64,000 nucleotides of DNA from CAYSXY01 sp964435165 (GTDB taxonomy: Bacteria; Pseudomonadota; Alphaproteobacteria; Rickettsiales; RI-342), in the NCBI GenBank assembly GCA_964435165.1, contig CAYSXY010000005.1:1-64000 (forward strand), in the 5' to 3' direction. A program made the position numbers and the translations under genes. The first letter of the stretch is position 1; each line of letters opens with the position of its first letter. Under the pieces are notes generated by a model that worked only from the letters and a program-made list of their open reading frames with translations, made no database searches and was not told the DNA's origin. Of this stretch, positions 8,119 to 17,896 are shown piece by piece.

Positions 8119-9611
8119 TGTCCATTCCACATTGTTACGCACAGTTAGAAGATCGTTTTGCCCACATGCATGCATTGCATCGTGCGATGGGGATATTGCA
8201 CTGGGATGCTGCCACCATGATGCCTTCGGGTGGTGCACCTCAGCGGGCGGAGGAATTGGCAGCGCTAGACGGTATGGCGCACCAACTATTGACCGGGCCA
8301 GAGATAGGCGATTGGCTTAGTGAGGCGAATCAACAGCGTGATCAGCTGGATGTGTGGCAGCAGGCTAATTTACGCGAGATGCAGCGGCAATACCAGATGG
8401 CTGCCAGTGTGCCGCAGGAGCTTGTGGAGCGGCTTTCCAAGGCAGGATCAGAATGTGAATTTGTGTGGCGTGAGGCACGCCAGACGAATGACTTTGCCAT
8501 GCTCGCGCCCTATCTGACGACCGTCATCGAACTGGTGACTGATAAAGCGGGTGTGTTGAGCGAAGCGCTTGGGCTCAGTGCCTATGACGCACTGTTAGAG
8601 CTGTACGATCCGGGCTGTCGGCAGACGATGATCGACCCTATTTTTGCGCAATTGGCAGACGCATTGCCGCCCATGATTGATCAGGCTATTGAGCAACAGG
8701 CAGGTTGGCAGTCAGAGGATGTGACTATTGATGTTGTGGAGCAAGAGGCACTGGCTCGAGACGTCATGGCGATGCTTGGGTTCGACCGTCATCATGGGCG
8801 GTTAGATAGAAGCCTGCACCCTTTTTGTGGTGGAGGGGGCGGCGATGTGCGCATTACGGCGCGTTATCATGATGCTGACTGGCTCAGTGGGGTTATGGCG
8901 GTGTGTCATGAAACAGGGCATGCGATTTATGAGCAGCAACTGCCGAAGGAATGGCGTTCTCAACCGGTGGGGGCGGCACGCGGTATGGCGCTGCATGAGA
9001 GCCAGTCACTTTTGGTTGAGATGCAGTTGTGTCGCAGCCTACCTTTTATGCAATGTCTGTTGCCGATGGTGCAGGCGCAGTTTGGGCAGGCTGCGCAAGG
9101 CTGGGGTGCTGACCGGCTTCATTGTCAGGCGATTCGGGTACAACGCGGGTTCATTCGTGTTGATGCCGATGAATTGACCTACCCGCTGCATGTGATTTTA
9201 CGTTATCGGTTGGAGCAGGCATTGTTGAGTGGTGCACTGCCGGTCACTGACTTACCTGGTGCCTGGAATGAGGGGATGGAAGCTCTGCTCGGTGTGCGCC
9301 CGAAGAATGATGCAGAAGGCTGTATGCAGGATATTCACTGGATGGATGGCAGTATCGGCTATTTCCCCACTTATACGTTGGGGGCATTGATTGCGGCACA
9401 GTTGATGCAGGCGATGCGGCGCGACCTGCCCGATCTGGATGATATGATCTGTCGTGGAGATTTTGCACCAGCGATGCAGTGGCTTGGCACACAGGTGCAC
9501 CATCATGCCAGTCTGTATGAAACCGATCTATTGGTTGAAAAGGCAACAGGAATGGCGTTATCTGACGATGCGTTTCTGGCGCATGTGACGCAACGCTATC
9601 TTGAACGATGA
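8118..9611 (+). CDS. M32 family carboxypeptidase (Taq-type)
   Basis: This is a thermostable-carboxypeptidase-1 type metallopeptidase (M32), a cytoplasmic enzyme that removes C-terminal residues from peptides. The 497-aa length is standard. The zinc motif HETGH lies near residue 262, followed by the family AIYEQQLP stretch. The downstream ESQSLLVE segment supplies the third metal ligand Glu, and the ALHESQS, HILRYRLEQAL and GYFPTYTLG segments are characteristic. The start overlaps the surf1 stop. Its link to oxidase biogenesis is probably only transcriptional. Confidence 0.93.
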   Translation: MSIPHCYAQLEDRFAHMHALHRAMGILHWDAATMMPSGGAPQRAEELAALDGMAHQLLTGPEIGDWLSEANQQRDQLDVWQQANLREMQRQYQMAASVPQELVERLSKAGSECEFVWREARQTNDFAMLAPYLTTVIELVTDKAGVLSEALGLSAYDALLELYDPGCRQTMIDPIFAQLADALPPMIDQAIEQQAGWQSEDVTIDVVEQEALARDVMAMLGFDRHHGRLDRSLHPFCGGGGGDVRITARYHDADWLSGVMAVCHETGHAIYEQQLPKEWRSQPVGAARGMALHESQSLLVEMQLCRSLPFMQCLLPMVQAQFGQAAQGWGADRLHCQAIRVQRGFIRVDADELTYPLHVILRYRLEQALLSGALPVTDLPGAWNEGMEALLGVRPKNDAEGCMQDIHWMDGSIGYFPTYTLGALIAAQLMQAMRRDLPDLDDMICRGDFAPAMQWLGTQVHHHASLYETDLLVEKATGMALSDDAFLAHVTQRYLER

Positions 9612-9721
9612 GATTGACTGCTTGGTCGTGAAGGCCGCAGGTGGTAATGGTGCCGTTTTCAGGAGCAGCGATGTGCGTTGAGCGACGCAGAGGTGCCAAT
9701 GATTGTTAAAGGACAGAACAG

Positions 9722-11125
9722 ATGACGCAGGAAATGCGCTATATTTCAACACGTGGCACGGCGCCGGAATTGGGATTTGACGAGGTGGTGCTGGCCGGAC
9801 TTGCCGATGATGGCGGATTGTATGTTCCCAAAGCCTATCCACAGTGGCAGCCGGGGCAATTTATGGCGCTGGCAGGCCAGCCTTATGAGACGATTGCCGT
9901 GGAGGTGATGCGTCCTTTTGTGAGCCAGGCGATTGCCGACCAGTTACCTGGGCTTGTGGCTAAAGCCTATGCATCGTTCCGTCACTGTGCGCGGGCACCG
10001 CTGGTGCAAATTGGTGCGGATGAGTGGGTGCTGGAATTGTTTCATGGTCCGACGCTGGCGTTCAAGGATTTTGCCCTGCAGCTTCTGGGCCATTTACTCG
10101 ATGCTATATTGGCGGAGCGCGGCCGGCAGGTAACCGTGGTTGGGGCAACATCCGGCGATACCGGGTCGGCAGCCATTCATGGTCTGCGTGGTCGCGAGCA
10201 TATGCAGGTCTTTATCTTACATCCGAAAGGTCGGGTCAGTGATGTCCAGCGGCGGCAAATGACCACCGTTGCGGATGCCAATGTGCATAATATTGCCATT
10301 GAAGGAAGTTTTGACGATTGTCAGGCGCTGGTCAAAGCCATGTTCGGTGATGCGGCGTTTCGCCAGAAGCAGCAATTAACGGCGGTCAATTCGATTAACT
10401 GGGCGCGGATTATGGCACAAATCGTCTATTACGTGTCTGCCTCTCTCTCCTTAGGCGCGCCGGGCCGGCAGGTGTCTTTTTGCGTTCCGACCGGGAATTT
10501 TGGTGATATTTTTGCAGGCTATGTAGCCGAGCAGATGGGGCTGCCGCTGGATCGACTGATCGTGGCGACCAACCGTAATGATATTCTCACGCGGTTTATG
10601 GAAAGCGGCGCCTATACGGGAGAGGCTGTCGTGCCGACGATTGCGCCCAGCATGGACATTCAGGTCTCCAGTAATTTCGAACGGTTGCTGTTTGACATGC
10701 ATGGACGCGACGGGGCATTGATTGCGAAGAAGATGCAACAGTTCAAGGATGAGTCGCAGTTTGAGGTGACGAAGTCGGTGCTTGGCGATATTCGCCGCCT
10801 GTTTGATGCCGGGCGGGTGCAGGAAGACGCGATTCATCAGACGATTGATGACGTGTATCGTGAGAGTGGAATGTTGCTCGATCCGCACACGGCGATTGCG
10901 GTGAAGGCCGGGCGTGACGTGCACCACGGACGTGATTCGGCATTGGTTCATCTGGCGACGGCACACCCGGCCAAGTTCCCGGATGCGGTGGAGGCAGCCA
11001 GTGAGATTCGTCCTCAGTTGCCGCCCCATATGGCCGATTTGTTTGATAAGGAAGAGCGGTTTGATGTGCTGCCCAATGCGTTGGAGACCGTGCAGCATTA
11101 CATTGCTGAAAGGACCGCCCCATGA
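9722..11125 (+). CDS. thrC: Threonine synthase
   Basis: Threonine synthase converts O-phosphohomoserine to threonine using PLP, the last step of threonine biosynthesis. The 467-aa product is of the longer (type 2) form. It has the N-terminal ISTRGTAPELGFDEVVLAGLADDGGLY-type start, the PLP lysine in LAFKDFALQ near residue 114, and the phosphate-binding GATSGDTGSAA loop. The ORF is preceded by a 110-bp gap without an obvious promoter. Its stop overlaps the M16 peptidase start (ATGA), an order seen in many Alphaproteobacteria. Confidence 0.97.
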   Translation: MTQEMRYISTRGTAPELGFDEVVLAGLADDGGLYVPKAYPQWQPGQFMALAGQPYETIAVEVMRPFVSQAIADQLPGLVAKAYASFRHCARAPLVQIGADEWVLELFHGPTLAFKDFALQLLGHLLDAILAERGRQVTVVGATSGDTGSAAIHGLRGREHMQVFILHPKGRVSDVQRRQMTTVADANVHNIAIEGSFDDCQALVKAMFGDAAFRQKQQLTAVNSINWARIMAQIVYYVSASLSLGAPGRQVSFCVPTGNFGDIFAGYVAEQMGLPLDRLIVATNRNDILTRFMESGAYTGEAVVPTIAPSMDIQVSSNFERLLFDMHGRDGALIAKKMQQFKDESQFEVTKSVLGDIRRLFDAGRVQEDAIHQTIDDVYRESGMLLDPHTAIAVKAGRDVHHGRDSALVHLATAHPAKFPDAVEAASEIRPQLPPHMADLFDKEERFDVLPNALETVQHYIAERTAP

Positions 11126-12387
11126 GTTTGCCGTGTGAGATCACTACCTTAGATAATGGCCTGCGTGTTGCCACAACAACAGTGCCGCACGTCCAAAGTG
11201 CGACGGTGAGTGTGTTTGTGGATGTGGGTGCGCGGTATGAGCATGTAGAAGAAAATGGCCTGTCGCATTTGCTCGAACATATGGCATTCAAAGGCACGAA
11301 ACAGCGAAACGCCCTTGCCATTGCCGAAGCGTTTGATGCGATTGGTGGGAACAGCAATGCGTATACCTCCATGGAGCAGACGGTGTATTATGCCCGTGTG
11401 CTAGAGCGCGATGTGCCGGTCGCGCTGGATATTCTCGCCGATATATTGCTGCGATCCGTGTTTGACGAGGCTGAGCTGGAGCGTGAGCGGGAGGTGATTT
11501 TGCAGGAAATTGCCATGCATCATGACACGCCGGATGATCTGGTGTTCGATATGTTCACCGAGATGGCGTATCCGGAGCAGGCCATTGGCCGATCGATTCT
11601 GGGCCCGGCTGAGCAGGTGCGCCGTTTTCAGCGTGAGCAGGTGAGGGGCTATATGCAGCGCCATTATCAGCCAGGGCGGATGATTGTGGCTGTGGCGGGG
11701 AAGGTCGATCATCAGGATGTGGTTGATCAATGCAGCCGGTTATTTGGTGAAATGCCCGTCGGTGAGTCATTGGTTGCTCCGGAGGCTGGATATGTCGGCG
11801 GTGATGTGCGTCGTCAGCGTGATTTGGAACAACTCCATCTGGTGCTTGGGTTTGATGGGGTGGCGTTGACTGACGCGGACTACCGGCGAATGCAGGTGTT
11901 GTCGGTGCTGCTCGGCGGCGGCATGTCTTCACGCCTGTTCCAGGAAGTACGCGAGAAGCGCGGGCTGGCTTATTCAGTCTATGCGTTCAATAATTCATAC
12001 CGCGATAGTGGGTTATTTGCTCTCTATCTAGGCACCGGGGCCGAGCTTGCCGGGGAAGCCGTGCGTGTGATGGGAGAAGTATGCCGGGAGCTTGCCGGTA
12101 GTATCACGGAGGAAGAGTTAGCGCGGGCGAAAACGCAATTAACCGCCAATATTGCGATGGCGCAGGAAAGCACGGTTGCTTTATGCGAAGGGATGGGCCG
12201 CTCATTGTTGACATTTGGCCGTTATATCCCGCCGGAAGAAGTGATTGCCGATGTGGAGGCCGTCACGCGCGCTGATCTCGACCGGTTGATGAAGCAGATC
12301 CTGACCACATCCATGACGGTTGCTGCACTTGGGCCGATTGCGCCGTTGCCCGACTACCAGCACATTGCCGGTGCATTTGCGAGCTGA
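11122..12387 (+). CDS. M16 family zinc peptidase (processing-peptidase-like)
   Basis: This 421-aa M16 metallopeptidase is related to the mitochondrial processing peptidase beta subunit. The inverted zinc motif HLLEH (residues about 49-53) and the downstream catalytic-site Glu in EREREVILQEI are present, so it should be active. A C-terminal inactive M16 half follows (about 190-400) with the Gly-rich GGGMSSRLFQEVREKRGLAYSV segment. It is translationally coupled to thrC. The substrate is unknown; family members act on small unfolded peptides. Confidence 0.95.
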   Translation: MSLPCEITTLDNGLRVATTTVPHVQSATVSVFVDVGARYEHVEENGLSHLLEHMAFKGTKQRNALAIAEAFDAIGGNSNAYTSMEQTVYYARVLERDVPVALDILADILLRSVFDEAELEREREVILQEIAMHHDTPDDLVFDMFTEMAYPEQAIGRSILGPAEQVRRFQREQVRGYMQRHYQPGRMIVAVAGKVDHQDVVDQCSRLFGEMPVGESLVAPEAGYVGGDVRRQRDLEQLHLVLGFDGVALTDADYRRMQVLSVLLGGGMSSRLFQEVREKRGLAYSVYAFNNSYRDSGLFALYLGTGAELAGEAVRVMGEVCRELAGSITEEELARAKTQLTANIAMAQESTVALCEGMGRSLLTFGRYIPPEEVIADVEAVTRADLDRLMKQILTTSMTVAALGPIAPLPDYQHIAGAFAS

Positions 12388-12403
12388 CAAGGAGACATGA
12401 GCG

Positions 12404-12727
12404 ATGCCATCACGCCTTGATTTCTTTCACAGCCTCTTGGTGGTACTCAAAGACCATCTCTTCAAATTTATGTTTGCCGCGGTGGCGGGAATTGTCATTT
12501 ATTTCTGGGCGATTCACGGGCGCTGGACCATTATGATTTACCCGGATCCGTCTAAGCCGAAGCAGATTGAATATTATGGTGAATATATGTTTATCGATGA
12601 TTGCCGGGAAGCCGCACTGACATTGCTGGCACAGCAATATCCACATGGCAGCTATCTATGTGGTTTCAAGTGCAAATCCATTCACCCGTTCGGCAAAGAA
12701 ATCGCCTGTGAGCGTACCGAGCAATAG
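12404..12727 (+). CDS. Hypothetical single-pass membrane protein
   Basis: This 107-aa protein of unrecognised family has a good RBS (AAGGAGACATGAGCG before the ATG). One hydrophobic helix spans about residues 22-39, followed by a soluble domain with four Cys (DDC, YLCGFKCK, ACER) that could form disulfides or bind metal. It follows the M16 peptidase by 16 bp and is probably in the same transcript. It converges on yqgE. No function can be assigned. Confidence 0.7.
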   Translation: MPSRLDFFHSLLVVLKDHLFKFMFAAVAGIVIYFWAIHGRWTIMIYPDPSKPKQIEYYGEYMFIDDCREAALTLLAQQYPHGSYLCGFKCKSIHPFGKEIACERTEQ

Positions 12728-12753
12728 CCTGAAAAGGCTGCCGCTCCAGCACA

Positions 12754-13329
12754 TTAGGCGTGACCGGCGTCACCGGATAATTTGCTGAGATCTATCCCTT
12801 GCATTGCGGCGGATTTCATCCACTTTTCAGCATCGCCGGTTTCAAACACCAACTCCCTGCTGGGAGGGACGGTAAGCCAGCTATTAGACTCGATTTCCGT
12901 CTCCAACTGGCCAGGGCTCCATCCGGCATAGCCCAGCGTGAGGATGGCTTTTTCCGGCCCGTTGCCCCCGGCAATATCGCGCAGGATGTCAATGTTGGAG
13001 GTCAGCGAAATTTCTTCACTCATCACTACCGTTTCTTTTTGGTTGTAATCGGGAGTGTGCAGGACAAAGCCGCGCGCGGAATCGACCGGCCCACCATAAT
13101 GCACCGGCATGGAAAAGCGTGGCGTCGGCAATTCGATTTTAAGCTGGCTGAAAATCTCTTTGACATCAATGGATTCCACCAGCTGATTGATAATCAGCCC
13201 CATGGCACCATCTGGCGTATGGGCACACAGGTAAATGACGGCCTTTTCAAAACAGGAGCCGGTCAGGCCGGGCATGGCCACCAATAGTTGTCCTTCCATA
13301 TAGCCGGAATCGTCGGAACTGTCGGTCAT
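12754..13329 (-). CDS. yqgE: YqgE/AlgH family protein
   Basis: This is a member of the YqgE/AlgH (DUF179) family, cytoplasmic proteins of uncertain function. The chosen start (MTDSSDDSGYMEGQLL) gives 191 aa, the usual length; the frame is open to 13386 with an ATG also at 13368. Conserved segments seen are LLVAMPGL, MGLIINQ, GGPVDSARGFVLH and GYAGWSPGQLE. It is convergent with the preceding hypothetical gene and divergent from the dsbD-like gene, with about 90 bp in between. Confidence 0.92.
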   Translation of the reverse strand: MTDSSDDSGYMEGQLLVAMPGLTGSCFEKAVIYLCAHTPDGAMGLIINQLVESIDVKEIFSQLKIELPTPRFSMPVHYGGPVDSARGFVLHTPDYNQKETVVMSEEISLTSNIDILRDIAGGNGPEKAILTLGYAGWSPGQLETEIESNSWLTVPPSRELVFETGDAEKWMKSAAMQGIDLSKLSGDAGHA

Positions 13330-13417
13330 AAAGCGTAACGTAATAATTGATGGATACGAATTTTTCATTACAGATGTATATAACAAACGGATTACACTTG
13401 TTATTGGTTAGGATAAC

Positions 13418-15508
13418 ATGAAGCATTCTCTCTTTCATAGAACTGTCTGGCAGTGTGGGCTGATTTTTTGCCTGTTGCTATGTGGCTGGACTGTGCCGGC
13501 GCATGCATTGGTCACGCAATGGAAAGAACAGCCGCATTCGGCGTCTCGTTTGATTATCGCGAATGAGCAGCCGGATGGAAGTATTCGCGCCGGGCTGCAT
13601 ATTACTCTTAAAGGTGCGTGGAAGAGTTACTGGCGTTCACCGGGCGATGCCGGGTTGCCGCCTCGGCTGACTCTTGCCAATGCGCGCAACATCGAAGATG
13701 TGATGCTGCATTTTCCTGCTCCCACCCGCTATATTGAATCATGGGGCTTGCAGACCTACGGCTACGGTAAGGAAATTGTCTATCCCATCACGATTATGCG
13801 GAAGGATCGCCATGCCGCAGCCTCGGCGGATATTACGCTGGATTATATGATCTGCGAGGAATTGTGTATTCCCTACACGGAGCAGTTTCGGCTGATGTTG
13901 CCGTCCCCATTGCCAATGGACGCCGCGTCGGATGCGTTACTGAGGCCATTTGAATCACGATTGCCGTCAAACCAGCCAACGATTGAGTTGCACTCTCCAC
14001 CGCAATTGGTGCAGGCAAAAGAAGGTTGGCTACTTCGCAGTATCTGGCAGGGAATGTCAGGCGATGAGATGGTTGACCTCTTTGTCGAAAGTGGCGATGG
14101 GTTTGGCTTTGGGGCCCCCGAGATCGCCTCCGAGACAGAGGGTGAGGTTGTGATGCTCTCGCCAGTGATGACAACCGAACCTATCGCATCATTGTCCGGT
14201 AGTGAGGCGGTGCTGACACTGGTAGCGCAGGCGCAGGTGGTGGAAGCGGCGTCTGTTATTCAGATCTCCGATGACACCTCAATAGCGGCTGATGGGCTGG
14301 GTGAGGGCAGTTATTCTTTTGCGATGATCATCTTGTTTGCGTTTCTCGGCGGATTGATTCTCAACGTCATGCCGTGCGTGTTGCCGGTATTGTCGCTGAA
14401 ATTGTTGAGTGTGGTACGGCATCATGATCGCCCTGGGCATATTCGCGTCGGGTTTGTGTTGTCGGCGGTTGGGGTTGTGTTGACCTTTCTCCTGCTGGCA
14501 CTGGTCGCCGTGTTGTTTCAGCAGGCCGGTATTGCCGTGGGGTGGGGTGTGCATTTTCAACAGCCGGTATTCATTGCCATCATGGCGCTGGTGATGGTGT
14601 TTTTCGCGCTGGATGTCTGGGGCTTGTTTGAACTCCGGCTGCCTGGGTTTGTCATGGCAGGGGATGGGGCCGTGCGTGAGGCCGAGCAGCGCCACCCGAT
14701 GCTGGGGCATGTGTTGACCGGGATGTTTGCAACGGTGCTGGCCACTCCATGTACCGCGCCCTTTCTTGGCACAGCGGTGGGTGTGGCCTTGTCAGGAACC
14801 ATTGCCCAGACATTTCTTTTATTCGGGGTGATGGGGCTGGGGATGGCATTTCCGTATCTCATGGTCGCAGCCTTTCCTCGTGCTGCGTATGTGTTGCCAA
14901 AACCCGGAGCCTGGATGGAACGCGTGAAATGGGCCATGGGCTGGTTGCTGTTTGCGACTGTTTTATGGCTGGTCTGGATTGCCAGCAGCCAGCTATCGCT
15001 GTTGTGGCTGTGGGGGCTGGTAACGGCCATCTTGCTGCTGATGATTGGTATGTTGATCAAGGTCGGGTGGGGTCAATATTGGCGACGCATGATATTGCCC
15101 TTATTGTTATTGATTGGGCTGGCCGCATGGTGCTCCGGAGCCGCGAGGCAGGATGTCGCACTATGGCAGCCTTTTGCACCGACGCAAATTGCGGAGAGGG
15201 TGGAGAGCGGACAGGTTGTCTTTGTCGATGTGACGGCCGATTGGTGCCTGACATGCAAAGCCAACAAGTTTTTGGTGCTGGATCGTGCAGTGGTGCAGGA
15301 GGCGCTACTTGCCGAGAATGTCGTGGCGATGCAGGCGGATTGGACAAATCATGATGAATCGATTGGCGATTATCTACGGAGCCATGGCCGGTATGGTATT
15401 CCCTTTAACATTGTGCATGGGCCGGGAGCGCCCGATGGTATTATTCTTTCCGAGCTATTGACCGAATCAGCGGTGCTGGAGGCGCTGCAGCAAGCGTCTG
15501 GCCCGTAA
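13418..15508 (+). CDS. dsbD: DsbD/ScsB-family protein-disulfide reductase
   Basis: This membrane reductase passes electrons from cytoplasmic thioredoxin to periplasmic thiol proteins. The 696-aa product has a signal peptide (to about residue 30) and an N-terminal periplasmic domain (about 35-290, containing the EELCIPY segment). Eight CcdA-like helices follow (about 300-560), with the redox Cys in NVMPCVLP and ATPCTAPFLG, then a C-terminal thioredoxin-like domain with active site WCLTCK near residue 609. All expected Cys pairs are present. The long N-domain resembles the ScsB subgroup more than E. coli DsbD. The gene stands alone on the plus strand. Confidence 0.92.
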   Translation: MKHSLFHRTVWQCGLIFCLLLCGWTVPAHALVTQWKEQPHSASRLIIANEQPDGSIRAGLHITLKGAWKSYWRSPGDAGLPPRLTLANARNIEDVMLHFPAPTRYIESWGLQTYGYGKEIVYPITIMRKDRHAAASADITLDYMICEELCIPYTEQFRLMLPSPLPMDAASDALLRPFESRLPSNQPTIELHSPPQLVQAKEGWLLRSIWQGMSGDEMVDLFVESGDGFGFGAPEIASETEGEVVMLSPVMTTEPIASLSGSEAVLTLVAQAQVVEAASVIQISDDTSIAADGLGEGSYSFAMIILFAFLGGLILNVMPCVLPVLSLKLLSVVRHHDRPGHIRVGFVLSAVGVVLTFLLLALVAVLFQQAGIAVGWGVHFQQPVFIAIMALVMVFFALDVWGLFELRLPGFVMAGDGAVREAEQRHPMLGHVLTGMFATVLATPCTAPFLGTAVGVALSGTIAQTFLLFGVMGLGMAFPYLMVAAFPRAAYVLPKPGAWMERVKWAMGWLLFATVLWLVWIASSQLSLLWLWGLVTAILLLMIGMLIKVGWGQYWRRMILPLLLLIGLAAWCSGAARQDVALWQPFAPTQIAERVESGQVVFVDVTADWCLTCKANKFLVLDRAVVQEALLAENVVAMQADWTNHDESIGDYLRSHGRYGIPFNIVHGPGAPDGIILSELLTESAVLEALQQASGP

Positions 15509-15529
15509 GATCTGACGATTTTTTTGTCC

Positions 15530-16423
15530 TCAGGCCCAGTCGGGAGAGGTGATGGTCAATGGGATGTTGCCTGCGTGGAGCGGGGCATCCTCTGTTGCTT
15601 CTATTACCAGCGCATCTTTCAACACCGCAATGCCTGTCCTGCCCTCATGCGTGCCGAGCGAGCCTGCCACGATGCCGTCGGCGGTTGTAATGCCCGTTCC
15701 TGTGTCCGGTAATTCTGAGGCACCGTGAATGATATAGCTGTGCTTGCGCAGGTTGGCACGGTGGTGCGTGCGTGCGGTGACTTCCTGCCCGACATAACAG
15801 CCTTTGGTAAAATCGATCGCATGCAATTTATCCAAACGCCATTCGAGCAGCAGTGCCGATTCCGGTGTCATATCGCGTCTGCCGTCCGGCACTCCCAGTG
15901 CAAGACGGTGCTGCTCGTAGGTTGCAAGCGGCGCAGATGTTAATTCATGGGCGGTGCGGAATGCTTCCGCATGCTGCTGCGGGAGCCAGATGCGCGCCCC
16001 TAAGCGTTCCAGGCGAGGGTCGCGCAGAAGTAAGGCCTGATATGGTTCCTCATAGCGGCGGGCCCCCTGTTGATTAGGGAGCGTGAATCGTTCTACAGCC
16101 GCTGGGTCGGTGACTGCCAGCACCATGTGCGGCGTATCTGGCTGCTCGATGGTGACCTGGGCGCGCAATGTATAGCGTTTTAGCCGCGTGATGAAGTCTT
16201 CGATGGAACTGGCATCAATCTCACACCATAGTTTGTCGTGGTGGCTGGCGATGATCATGTCATGCAGGAATTTGCCTTGCGGGGTGAGGAGGCAGGCATA
16301 GATTGCCTTGCCGTTCTCACATTGGTTCACATTGTTGGTGAGTAACCCTTGCAGGAAATCTATACGATCAGCCCCGCTAATGATGACTAAGGTGCGATGG
16401 CTAAGGGAGATGGCATGATTCAT
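15530..16423 (-). CDS. ygfZ: YgfZ/IBA57-type folate-binding iron-sulfur protein
   Basis: This tetrahydrofolate-binding protein supports maturation and repair of certain 4Fe-4S enzymes. The 297-aa product carries the family signature KGCYVGQEVTAR near residues 199-210, with the conserved Cys. The fold is that of the aminomethyltransferase GcvT, visible also in the N-terminal DFLQGLLTNNV motif. The ATG at 16423 lies 6 bp from the end of the upstream glycosyltransferase gene on the same strand, so the two are likely co-transcribed. Confidence 0.94.
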   Translation of the reverse strand: MNHAISLSHRTLVIISGADRIDFLQGLLTNNVNQCENGKAIYACLLTPQGKFLHDMIIASHHDKLWCEIDASSIEDFITRLKRYTLRAQVTIEQPDTPHMVLAVTDPAAVERFTLPNQQGARRYEEPYQALLLRDPRLERLGARIWLPQQHAEAFRTAHELTSAPLATYEQHRLALGVPDGRRDMTPESALLLEWRLDKLHAIDFTKGCYVGQEVTARTHHRANLRKHSYIIHGASELPDTGTGITTADGIVAGSLGTHEGRTGIAVLKDALVIEATEDAPLHAGNIPLTITSPDWA

Positions 16424-16429
16424 AATGAC

Positions 16430-17491
16430 TCACTCATACTGTTGTGACGATGATGGGGATGCAAAACTCTGAACCATGTGTTCGACAGCTTTATGCAAAA
16501 TGGAGGCGACCACGGGTTGCGAAAAATGCGCCCGCACATCTGCCTGTGCTTGTTTTGCCATTGCATGGGCTTTATCCGGCCAGCAGATCAGCTGTTTGAA
16601 GGCGCGGGCCAATGCATCCGGGTCGTCTGTTGGCACTAACAGTCCGTTTTCTTCATGGCGGATCATGGCCAGCGGGCCATCTGTTTTGGTGGCGACGATG
16701 CAACAACCGGCGCGCATGGCCTCCAGCAGCACAATGCCGAACGGCTCCTGCAATGAGGGGAGGCAGAAAATATCGCATTCACTCAGGAAGCGATCCGGCT
16801 CATCAACCCAGCCGGGCATGGCCAGTGTGTCCTCAAGTTGGAGGAGATGACGTCGCTGCAGCAGGCGTTGGTATTCTCCACCATGGCCACCCAGTGTCGC
16901 ACGGAAGGCAATGCCATCATGCTTCAGTTGACCAAGCGCTTTGAGAAAGACATCAAATCCTTTTTTGCGAATCATGCGGCCGATGGTGGCAATATGTGGA
17001 ATATCTCCGGGAGCACGTGGCGGCGGCAATTCATCCGCAATAGCGATCATATTGGGAACGGTAAAGACACGTTCCGTCGGCAGGCCACGATGAATCAACT
17101 CATCACGCAGACGATCTGTGACGGTAAAAGCACCATCCAGCCGCCCAAAGCGTTTGAGGCGGTAATTATGCGCGACCCCGGTGAGCGGCACCTGGCCTTT
17201 TACCCGGTGGAGGAGTGAGATGGCACGATTGCCGTGGGCAATGAGCAGATCGGGATGGAAATCTGTGACAACACGCTTCAGACGCTGCGAGGCAAACAGA
17301 TCCCATTGGCCGCGATTACTGATGGTGGTGTAATGCAGATTCGCTTCATCCAGTTTGGGGATTATTGCGGCTGTTGGGTGGCAGAGTTGCATGACCTCAT
17401 GTCCGCGCTGGCGCAGGGCAATGCCGTAATCGACATAGGCCTGTTCTATACCGCCGAGGCCGCGGGCGAAGAGGGCATTGATGATGCGCAT
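16430..17491 (-). CDS. GT4-family glycosyltransferase
   Basis: This 353-aa GT-B fold glycosyltransferase probably builds a surface polysaccharide or lipid-linked glycan. The N-domain begins with the ALFARGLGGIEQAYVDYG-type loop, and the C-domain has the family 4 nucleotide-sugar site EPFGIVLLEAMRAG (catalytic-side Glu pair) near residue 250. No membrane segment is visible. The donor and acceptor cannot be read from sequence. Its neighbours (ygfZ, usg) give no pathway hint, so a role in LPS core assembly is only one possibility. Confidence 0.88.
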   Translation of the reverse strand: MRIINALFARGLGGIEQAYVDYGIALRQRGHEVMQLCHPTAAIIPKLDEANLHYTTISNRGQWDLFASQRLKRVVTDFHPDLLIAHGNRAISLLHRVKGQVPLTGVAHNYRLKRFGRLDGAFTVTDRLRDELIHRGLPTERVFTVPNMIAIADELPPPRAPGDIPHIATIGRMIRKKGFDVFLKALGQLKHDGIAFRATLGGHGGEYQRLLQRRHLLQLEDTLAMPGWVDEPDRFLSECDIFCLPSLQEPFGIVLLEAMRAGCCIVATKTDGPLAMIRHEENGLLVPTDDPDALARAFKQLICWPDKAHAMAKQAQADVRAHFSQPVVASILHKAVEHMVQSFASPSSSQQYE

Positions 17492-17629
17492 GAGCAGCAG
17501 GTCATTCCGTTTTTACAGATGATGGAATGGTTGTATGCCAGTCATGCCTGTTTGAAAAGAGAACAAAAACGACAGCGATCTATCCAGAGATAAAACGTCT
17601 TGGGTTATCTTTCCTTGTTGTGTCTATAC

Positions 17630-17896
17630 TTAATGAATGGATAGTTCACCATTGGCGATGCGCATGTCGGATGGCTTGATAAGCTCTACACTGGCAACGG
17701 TGACGGAATGAAGCCGTCCTTCAATTTTCTTTTCCCAAAAATCGAGAAATTGCTTCAATTCCGGGAAATCAGGCGTTTTGTCGTATTCCTGCCAGATATA
17801 ACTTTGCAATAATGAAGGGTGGTCAGGTAAGTGATAGAGTATTTCGGCTGTGGTCAGACGATAATCATTCAACAGTTTTTCCATCGTGGTTGCCAT
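17630..17896 (-). CDS. usg: Usg family protein
   Basis: This 88-aa Usg-family protein was historically annotated next to trpF in some Alphaproteobacteria; its molecular function is not established. The signature run YRLTTAEILYHLPDHPSLLQ is clear, followed by WQEYDKTPDFPELKQFLDFW. The length is normal for the family. The gene stands alone on the minus strand, 138 bp upstream of the glycosyltransferase gene. No trp genes are nearby. Confidence 0.9.
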   Translation of the reverse strand: MATTMEKLLNDYRLTTAEILYHLPDHPSLLQSYIWQEYDKTPDFPELKQFLDFWEKKIEGRLHSVTVASVELIKPSDMRIANGELSIH